DNA of 48,507 bases from Ministeria vibrans ATCC 50519 (taxonomy: Eukaryota; Opisthokonta; Filasterea): NCBI GenBank assembly GCA_943704425.1, contig CALSCP010000760.1:1317-49823 (forward strand), in the 5' to 3' direction. Below are positions 40,956-48,507 of this stretch, piece by piece (positions within the stretch are counted from its first letter, which is position 1; every line of letters begins with the position of its first letter). The position numbers were made by a program, and so were the translations under genes. The notes under the pieces were generated by a model that ran no database searches, had not been told where the DNA came from, and was given only the letters and a program-made list of their open reading frames with translations.

Positions 40956-43127
40956 ATGTCTTGCCTGAGAGCACTTCGAGCTCTTTTCGCACCCCATGAT
41001 GACTTGAAGGGGCTTGATTTGCTGCGGCACAACACGAGGATAGCGCGGGCGATCCTTGGACTCCCGCTCGACAGTGACGATGAGATTGATCACAACGAAT
41101 CGTTTCGTCGCGTCGCCACTGCTGCCCTCGTCTCGCTGTGCCACGCCGATGCCATTGACAGCGACGACGACGACGATGACGACGACGACGACGATGGTGA
41201 TGATGATGGCAGGGAGAACGGCCCGCATCAGCCTCGACTGACGGGCGCGCAGGACGTTCAGAATGTTCGGCGTGCACTCGACTGTCTTGCGACATGGTGG
41301 CTGTTTCCCGCCCTTCCCGACGGTGTAGGAGTGTCTATTGCGGCGCGTACGAGCAATGGATCGGACAAGGACGCTCCAACGCGACTCCCAAACGCGCTTG
41401 ACATGAACGAACTTGCCGAGTGCACTCGCGTGCTTCTCGCCTGCGTTGCCTCCACACGCATCCGGGAAATCACCCTCGACCACCATCTTGTGGACATCCA
41501 CGCGGCTGTATGCACGCTTGTGTTCCACGATAAAGAGCGCGCCGAGTGGCGCGAGGCTCTTGTACGCCTCAACAACAGTCTCGCTCCTTCGCTTGTGTTC
41601 GAGTCGCTCATGGAGCTCTCTCGTGCGCCTACCACTGCACCCTGGTTACGTCACATGTGCACCACCATGTTGTCGGCGACACTACAGCGCCCAGGTGGCG
41701 TTGCATCGTTGCTCATGCGTATGCTTGACGAAACCACCCCGACCTTGACCGAGCGTGACTTTCGTGCTTTTCGCGACGCCAGTCGACACGTCGCTCAATG
41801 TCCACGGTCCACCCCTGACCCGGCCATATACTACCAACGTATTGCACCTCAAATACTGCGCATGTTGCGCACTCGCCGCTCCACGGCACTTGGCCACAAG
41901 GTGGTGGCAGGCGCCTCGAGCATCGCCGTCGCCATGCTCCAGCGCCATCCTGACGCAGCCAAACTGCACCTCTTCCAGCCACTCTGGCGTCCCTTCTACT
42001 GCTTCTTTACGCCCATCAGCGAACTTGAAAAACAGCAGCAACAACAAGCGGAACAAGACGACGGCACAGCAAGCGACGACCATGTTCACGAGGTGCTTGT
42101 GGACGAACACGCCGTCGCCGCGTGTGTTGAAGACACTCATCGTCTCTTTGTCGCGGCCGATCCTCACCCGGCACTTACTGCTCTCATTGCTCACCTCATT
42201 CCATGTCTTTTTCGTCTCTACTGCTTCTGTCGTCGCGGTCGCAATGCCCTACAGTCAGCGTGCCTCGAGATTATCGAGACGTTCCTCAAGCGAACGGACG
42301 CCCCACAAGCGTACCGCACACTTGTCGCTCTTGCCATGCCCTTCACCACCTCTCATCACATGAATGGCGCCAATCCCGCTCGTCTGATTTTTTCCGCTGG
42401 CGACACCGGTGGTGTCTGTGTGCGTCTCGTGCCCACCACCGACGTGGCAACCTTTGACTTTGCATGGACCGCCGAGTCGGTTGCGACTGTCGTTGCGCGT
42501 CTCAAGTCCCATCGTGGTCTCGCCGGCGATCTCTTCCTTCACCTGTTGCAACACTACATGACAATGCGTAGCAATGCCGATGCAAGCCAAAGCAGCACCG
42601 CTGCAAAAGAAAAAATCAAGCGAGCAGAAGAGGAAGGGGCGCGGGAATTGAACGAGGGCGACAAGCGAATGGTTCTTCAGGTGTTGATTGCGCTTGACGA
42701 TTCCATGGGAGCAGCTGTGCTCACCAACACTCCGCACGCGCTCACGTTCCTTGTCAACATGCTTGAAGATGGTCTTGCACGCCTCACGCGTGGTCCCCCT
42801 CCCTCCCAGCAACAGGGTCTGTCCAACATGGCCTCATCCACAACAAGCGACGACGCTGCTCTCCAAATGGCTCTGGGCCTCCTCGCACCACTCCTCCACC
42901 AAAGTGACGATAATGACTCGTCATCAACATCTTCATCGTTATCATCATCGTCATCGTCAGTGGCGGCCAATCGTGATCCCCGTGTGCTAGCCCGTGCCAG
43001 TGTTGTTGTGTCGCAGTTGGCAAAGAGACACCCCAGCGACGAAATCCGCTCTCTCTGTGCCACGATTGCGCTTTTTCTTGCTGCCAGTAAGAACGAACCA
43101 AAGGACACATTGAATCGAATAACATGA
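40956..43127 (+). CDS. Unassigned alpha-helical (HEAT/ARM-like) protein, possibly RTP1/TANGO6-related
   Basis: A single uninterrupted frame of 723 codons, the only long intronless gene here besides the small acetyltransferase. The sequence is a succession of amphipathic helices (for example LAECTRVLLACVASTRIREI, LRHMCTTMLSATLQ, LACLEII-type segments) as in HEAT or armadillo solenoids. There is a poly-Asp run at residues 69-87 and an acidic/basic linker near 360-380. A segment YYQRIAPQILRMLRT recalls the RTP1/TANGO6 family, which acts in nuclear import of RNA polymerase II or in secretion, but I cannot confirm this from recall. No signal peptide or membrane segment is evident. Low-complexity Ser runs lie near the C-terminus. 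The start ATG follows a T tract, so an upstream exon cannot be excluded. Function unknown. Confidence 0.7.
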   Translation: MSCLRALRALFAPHDDLKGLDLLRHNTRIARAILGLPLDSDDEIDHNESFRRVATAALVSLCHADAIDSDDDDDDDDDDDGDDDGRENGPHQPRLTGAQDVQNVRRALDCLATWWLFPALPDGVGVSIAARTSNGSDKDAPTRLPNALDMNELAECTRVLLACVASTRIREITLDHHLVDIHAAVCTLVFHDKERAEWREALVRLNNSLAPSLVFESLMELSRAPTTAPWLRHMCTTMLSATLQRPGGVASLLMRMLDETTPTLTERDFRAFRDASRHVAQCPRSTPDPAIYYQRIAPQILRMLRTRRSTALGHKVVAGASSIAVAMLQRHPDAAKLHLFQPLWRPFYCFFTPISELEKQQQQQAEQDDGTASDDHVHEVLVDEHAVAACVEDTHRLFVAADPHPALTALIAHLIPCLFRLYCFCRRGRNALQSACLEIIETFLKRTDAPQAYRTLVALAMPFTTSHHMNGANPARLIFSAGDTGGVCVRLVPTTDVATFDFAWTAESVATVVARLKSHRGLAGDLFLHLLQHYMTMRSNADASQSSTAAKEKIKRAEEEGARELNEGDKRMVLQVLIALDDSMGAAVLTNTPHALTFLVNMLEDGLARLTRGPPPSQQQGLSNMASSTTSDDAALQMALGLLAPLLHQSDDNDSSSTSSSLSSSSSSVAANRDPRVLARASVVVSQLAKRHPSDEIRSLCATIALFLAASKNEPKDTLNRIT

Positions 43128-43159
43128 AAACGTTTTCATAATTCATGTTTTAATGCGTC

Positions 43160-43480
43160 GTTTTGTTTCTCTTTCTTTCTCTCTCTATCACTGTGTTTCT
43201 TTCTCCCTCCTCTCTTTCTCTATCACTTTGTTTCTTTCTCCCTCCTCTCTCTCTATCACTTTGTTTCTTTCTCTCTCCTCTCTCTCTAACACTTTGTTTC
43301 TCCCTCCTTTCTCTCTGTCACTTTGTTTCTTTCTCCTCTCTCTCTATCACTTTGTTTCTTCCTCCTCTCTCTATCACTTTGTTTCTTTCTCCCTCTTCTC
43401 TCTCTATCACTTTGTTTCTTTTTCCTCTCTCTCTCTCTCCCTCTCTCTCTCTCTCCCTCTCACTCTCTCTCTCTCAAACT
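43160..43480. repeat. Pyrimidine-rich minisatellite (TATCACTTTGTTTCTTTCTCCCTCC unit)
   Basis: About nine imperfect units of 25-40 bases repeat CTCTCTATCACTTTGTTTCTTTC with variable CT stretches, ending in a plain (CT)n tail. It begins about 30 bp after the stop of the helical-repeat gene. The open frames through it encode only Ser/Leu/Phe repeats and are not genes. It is the reverse complement of the intronic unit at 34905-35066. Confidence 0.93.
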
Positions 43481-43610
43481 TGCAACTTTTAATTATCATT
43501 AGTAATACACTTCTCGCGAATTGATACTAGAATTAGAATTGTTTGTCAGATTTCAAGATTGCAAATCGTGTAATGATGTTTATTGAGCAGCTCTCGATTC
43601 TCTATTTATA

Positions 43611-43662
<52 letters not shown>

Positions 43663-43899
43663 TTTAATATTGATATTATTATTTATTAATGAATTATTCC
43701 GTTCTCAGAAATCTTCAAAAATCAATGAAACGTGCAAAAAAATTAATTAAAAGCCAATGGAATGATTTGAACAAAAAAAATTAACACACAGATTACTCAA
43801 AAGTTGTGAATTAAAGAAAAAGAATGTATTTATTAGGCTATCTGCCCTCTGCCTCTCACTCACGTCTGTTTCTTTCCCCCTCCTCTCATTTATCTCTCT
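43481..43899. other. Convergent AT-rich spacer with (ATT)n microsatellite
   Basis: Contains an (ATT)n run at about 43612-43664 and a degenerate piece of the pyrimidine minisatellite near 43850-43895. It separates the 3' ends of the helical-repeat gene and the MRCK-like gene. No coding signal. Confidence 0.6.
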
Positions 43900-46800
43900 C
43901 TACCAATTCATCAAAAAGTCCATTGTCACAGGCTCGCCGTCCTCGTTGAGCTTCTCGTCGTCCGAGCCACTCTTGCCTCGAGGACTGTTGGGCGCCGATG
44001 CCTTCTTCTTCGGCGGCGGTGGCGGAGCAGTCGCTGTCGCCTTTTTGGTCGGCTGTTGCAGTGCCTTGACAGCCGCCGCGGCGGTGGCTGCCGCTGCTGC
44101 TGCGGCCGCCGCCACCGACGATTCCATCTCACTCCTCTGCCTTGTCGCCGCTGCCTTGGCCGCCAGCGCCAGAGCTGCCGGAGGTTCGCCAGAGTCAGCA
44201 GGTCCAGCCGACATGCGCTTGCCAGAAACGTTGCTGCTGCTGCTCGTCGCCTGGGCGACTGCAACAGGCGCACGCACCACCTCAGACCTCAAGTTCTCCG
44301 CCGACGAGTCACTCTTCCCATCCATCCCTTCGCCCCCATCCTCGTCGCTCGCACTTTCGTCTCCATTATCATCATCGCCACCACAACCACTAACACCAGC
44401 ATCCGAAGAGGCACCCTCAATCGACATGGTTTCAATCTCGTGCACGGGCTCCTCGGCAATAGACACAGACGCCTTGCGCACAGCGCCCGCAGACGACCCA
44501 CCAGATGATGCCCCTGACGTCACCTGAGAACTGGGCTGGTCGGGCGCCGACGACGAGCGAACTTTGGTCAAGGAGAGTCGCTTTTGCAGCGACGACGCAG
44601 CTGCTTCGGAGCCGGCAATAGGCGGGCCAGTCAGGTGTTGCACCACGGATGAAGCGGGACGCGGCTTGGGCGGCGTCACCAGTGATTGTGTCGGAGCCGA
44701 CGCGACGCTGGCCGGTCGGGGCGGAAGGCCGTGGTCGAACGACGAGCCCGACGCAGTGCGCGACTGCATTGACTTCTGCGCAACATTGAGCGGCACAACT
44801 TGCATGGGAGGAGCAGCACGCGAGGGTGACGACGGCGGCAGACGCGCACTCGCCGGTGAATCGGGCCGCGAGCCACCAGCACTGCCTGACACCGCTTCAG
44901 TCATCACCACCGACTTGTTGTCAATACGGTTCACATTCATCGCCAACAATGATCGCTGGCGAAGCGCCTCCATCTGCTGCGGTCTATTTACACACACACA
45001 CATACACACACACATACAATGAGAAAAACACTCGCAACTGGGCTCCATTCTTACGTGCTCGCCTCTTCCACAAGAGAGTGTTGCAAGTGCTGGAAGTTGG
45101 CGGGTGCGCCAATCATGGCCTTGTTGATTGATTTGCTGGTCGACTTGCGCGCCTAAAACAATACGATAACAAATGAGATCACTTGCACAAAAAAGATTGT
45201 CATTATTATAATCATTACGCTTTTGGTAGCTTGGTCCATCTTGGGAGCCTTTTTGGGTGCCAGAGGCATCTTGGCACCGGAACCGTCCATCACAAACATG
45301 ACCTTTCTTGCATCCTATATAATTATTATTATAACAAAAGATAATAACAAAAAAGTTGAGCTATCCTCCCTTATCCTTTTCCTCTTTCAAAAAAATTACC
45401 TTGTGGTCAGAGCGCACAAAAGAACCGTCCCAGGAAAGAGGCGATGGCACAGCAAAGTTGATGGTTTCGCGGAGGAGACCGTCGGACGTGCCGTAAATGT
45501 CAATAAAGTTGGAGAGATACACGTAAAAAGTGGTGGGTGTGCAGACCACCTCGCTGGCTTCGCCGCGCCAGCGCATGTCCGAGTCACGCGTGCGACGACC
45601 CGTCATGTCCACGTAGACGCCCGCCACGTTAAAGCAGAGCAGCATTTCACGCTTGGTGTACGACTTTTGCTTGCTCACAGTGCGATGCGCGGCCGTCAGG
45701 TCCAGTGGCGCCGATGGATCCGTCGCTGGCTGCTCAATAGAGACCTCCTGCGGCTCGAGCTCATAGGCACAGAGAGGCGTCGCGTCGGGCTGGCGTCGTC
45801 GCAGCATCTTAAAGAAAGGATCGTTGTTGTCCTCAATAGCGTGGCCCTTGAGCGAGTACACGTTCAGCAGAACAAACTTGTTCTGGAGAGTCGTGCAAAA
45901 GCTATCACGGAAGAACCACAGACGGCGACCGGGCTCCTGCATGCCCACCTCCTTGATCTTCGCCAGTGTCGTCAAGTTGTATAACACAATGCGCTTCTTG
46001 ACCGACACGGTAAGCACCGTCTGGCCCTTGAAGTCGCCCGAGGAAAACTCGCCGACAGTGAACTCGCCGCAGCCGCGCGTATCCTGGAAGGTGTGCTCGA
46101 ACGAGCCGGCACTGTTGCCCACCAGATTCTCAAAGCTGTACACACGAATGTAACGGTTCTTGCCCATGCACACGACCACCATCTTGGCCTTGGGCACCGC
46201 TTGCACCTGGTGCATTCGCTTCTGCTCACCCACACGTCGCAACGTGCCGGCACCCGTACCGGCCACCTGAAGCGAGAAGAGACCATCGTCCGTGCCAATG
46301 ACCACCGCCAGTGGTGTGCGATCCATGCAAATCGCGCTGTTCATCACCTTCTTCAGCTGCGCCGGGTAGTTGGCGTGGTCATTGAAGTCGTAAAAAGTAT
46401 GAGGCACGTGCACACGCTCTAGCGACTCCATAATGCTTGCGTTCTTGTGCGCACGACTCAGGGCCGCCGTCCACTGCTGTTTGTCTCGATCCGACACGCA
46501 CAGCAACACCTGCTGCTGCACAAACTGCGGTGACGCTCCACCGCTGATGCGCAGAATGAGCGGCAGCTCGTTGGGCTTGGCGTGGATCAGGTCTGTCTTG
46601 CGCAGCTGCGACTCCACCGCAAAGGTGGCGTCACGTGTGTCAAACACATACTGCACATCGCGCGGTGACACGCTTCCCTCGATCAAACCCTCGCTGAGCA
46701 TGTCGTTACCAACACCACCGTCGCCGCCCGTCTCGCCGCTGCCGTTGCCACTGACCGCACGGTGCTCGCCCGCACCGTAAATGAGCAGCTGACAGTCCCG

Positions 46801-48354
46801 CAGCTCAACCCAGTGTCGCGACCAGCCCTTCTTGACGCCGCCCGGTTTGGGCAGGTGCAGATAGCCGTCGTGGACCTTGCCACGATGACTTGGCTTGCTC
46901 ACATTGTGACGACGCGTACTGTTGGGCGAAGGTTCGCCGCGCGAACCCGAGTCGCTAAACGTCTTGAGGTCGCTCTGCGAAGTGGTGGTCGAACCGCCGC
47001 CGGGAGAGTCGGTCGCCGCATCGGCCGCTGCCGCAGCCGCCTCCATCTCGGCGAGTTCGCGAATCTGCGTCGCTTGTCTCTCCATCTCAAGCTTCTGTTC
47101 CTCCACCACCGCATTGAGACGCGCTACCTCGCGCTCGGCAATCTCGGCGCTTGCCGCAGCCGCCGCAAGACGTTGTTCGGCAACATTCTTGGCCGCAACC
47201 TCACGTTCAATGTCTTGCTGCAGCGCACGCATCTCCTGCTTGCCGGCACGCGTCGCACGCTTTTCGCGCCACTCATTGTTGTTCTTGTCCAGCTCACCGG
47301 CGTTGCCAGGACCCTGTTGCTGTTGTGCCGCCGTTAGCTGCTTGTGAAGTGCAGCAATTTGCAACTCAAGATCCTGCACGTGCTTGTTGGCCATGAGTTC
47401 GGCTTGGCGCGCCTGCGTCACGTCATTGGTCGCCTCCACAAGTGCATTGTGCCGCTCCGCCTCGCGACGGTCCATGAGCGACTCCATCTGACGCACGCGA
47501 TCCTCGAGCTTGACACGCTCCATGGTAGCCGCCTCGACATCGTCGCAGTTGCGTCGAATCGCCAGCACCGCCGCCTCCTCGGCCGCCTTCTTGGTCTGCG
47601 CCAGGGCTACCTTGGTCTTCTCGAGCTCCTCCGTCAGAGTCTTGATGCGTCGATCGTTCTGCTCAACCAGCAGTTTCATGTGCGACACTTGCTGCTCAGA
47701 CTCGTCCAGTGAACGCTCCGACTGCTCCAGTTGACGCGCCAACTCGGCAATATCCGCACCGTTGGTGGCCGACTCGTGTGCGACGGTGCGCGCCTCCGTG
47801 AGCTCGGCACGCACGCGCAACTCCTTAGCCTTCATCTCTTCGTTTTGCACCGCAAGCACGTCCGCCAGACCAATGGCCTCCTCAGCCTGGCGCGTTGCCT
47901 CTTCGCGCGCTGCCTCCGTGCTCACATAGAGCGCACGTAGTTCTTCCAGATCGGCATTGAGACGCTCCTCGACGGCCGCGTTGCGCTCGGAGACGGCAGC
48001 AATGGCGGCGGCGTGTCGCTCTTCAAGGGTTGCCAGACTGCTGTCGCGCTCGGTGAGCTCTGCCTCAAGCTCGGAAATGCGCTGCTGTGCCTCCGCTGTG
48101 GCCACCGCCGCCGCGACCAGCTCGGCCTTCTTCGAGCCAGAGCTACTGAGGCGTCGGGCAGGTGAGCTGGCGGCGGGTGCGCGAATATTGGGTCCCTCTG
48201 TGAGCACTGCATCGCGAGTGTAGCTCCAGCCAATAAAGGGCAGCTGATCGCCAGTGAAGGGCGACCCGTACGACGACTGTGGTCGTTCCGGATCGGGTGT
48301 AGGCGGAATGTCATCGATGTCTTCAAAATTGCTTGTGTCAATCTCCGAAGACAC
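43900..48354 (-). CDS. MRCK-like kinase, C-terminal part (AGC tail, coiled coil, PH, CNH, CRIB-like); N-terminus off window
   Basis: Four exons read leftward: 48354-45400, 45314-45219, 45152-45055, 44983-43900, giving 1,410 codons. The first begins directly after a TTTTAG acceptor, so the gene continues beyond the right edge. Its first residues, VSSEIDTSNFEDIDD, then FTGDQLPFIGWSYT, match the hydrophobic-motif tail that follows the kinase domain in MRCK/CDC42BP proteins; the kinase should therefore lie just outside. A coiled coil covers about the next 350 residues. A PH domain (DGYLHLPKPGGVKKGWSRHW) and a citron-homology domain (about residues 650-985, VVIGTDDGLFSLQV, YVYLSNFIDIYG) follow. 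IGAPANFQHLQH resembles a CRIB Cdc42/Rac-binding motif. The last 360 residues are Ser/Ala/Pro-rich. No cysteine-rich C1 domain is seen between coiled coil and PH, unlike animal MRCK. Expected role: Cdc42-controlled actomyosin contraction. Confidence 0.9.
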
Positions 48355-48399
48355 CTAAAAAAAAAAATATTAAAAAAATATTTTATGTCCTTTTCCTTT

Positions 48400-48507
<108 letters not shown>

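Noticed and set aside
40938-41528. Long antisense frame (196 codons) opposite the helical-repeat gene, and similar ones opposite MRCK, RasGEF and WDR90-like exons
   Set aside because: GC-rich coding exons leave long open frames on the other strand; these lack motifs and follow the codon pattern of the sense gene.
43153-43524. Open frames of 109-123 codons rich in Ser, Leu and Phe
   Set aside because: They translate the pyrimidine minisatellite in two frames at once; no homology or start context.

Overview
The window is nuclear DNA of a eukaryote with a compact, intron-rich genome. Fourteen protein genes occupy about 48.5 kb. I could join about 80 short introns (most 50-150 bp) by hand with canonical GT..AG ends (one likely GC..AG) and matching phases. 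Coding sequence is GC-rich, while introns and spacers are AT-rich with many microsatellites. The gene set points to a unicellular relative of animals that has a cilium or flagellum (choanoflagellate, filasterean or similar). It includes an MRCK-type kinase with CNH and CRIB-like modules, a RalGDS-type GEF with an RA domain, a USP25/28-type deubiquitinase, a WDR90/POC16-type centriole protein and SURF4. This placement is an inference. I saw no bacterial operon logic, tRNA, rRNA, CRISPR array or transposase.

Layout, left to right: GNAT acetyltransferase (-), patatin-like lipase PNPLA (-), inositol-polyphosphate 5-phosphatase with a C-terminal CaaX box (+), giant PH/RasGEF protein (+), USP25/28-like protease (-), SURF4 (+), WDR90-like protein (-), short ABCC/MRP transporter (-), secreted 2OG-Fe(II) oxygenase-like protein (-), RalGDS-like GEF (+), PhnZ-like HD-domain di-iron oxygenase (+), secreted GH2 glycosidase carrying an inserted PAN/apple-like module (+), unassigned helical-repeat protein (+), and the C-terminal 1,410 codons of an MRCK-like kinase (-), whose kinase domain lies beyond the right edge.

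Functionally the region mixes small-GTPase and phosphoinositide signalling (5-phosphatase, two RasGEFs, MRCK), secretory-pathway cargo handling (SURF4), cilium/centriole structure (WDR90), export (ABCC), protein turnover (USP) and a few metabolic enzymes. Neighbours do not form an obvious pathway. Several pairs share short divergent promoters (2156-2283, 15628-15742, 31945-32140) or sit tail to tail with about 100-130 bp between stops.

Two runs of N mark assembly gaps (15526-15535, 32426-32435). The second is flanked by an exact 99-base copy of an intron 3.2 kb away and is probably misassembled. I found no clear undescribed system. The most interesting individual leads are the PhnZ-like oxygenase, the GH2/PAN chimera, the CaaX-tailed 5-phosphatase and an unassigned module in the giant RasGEF.
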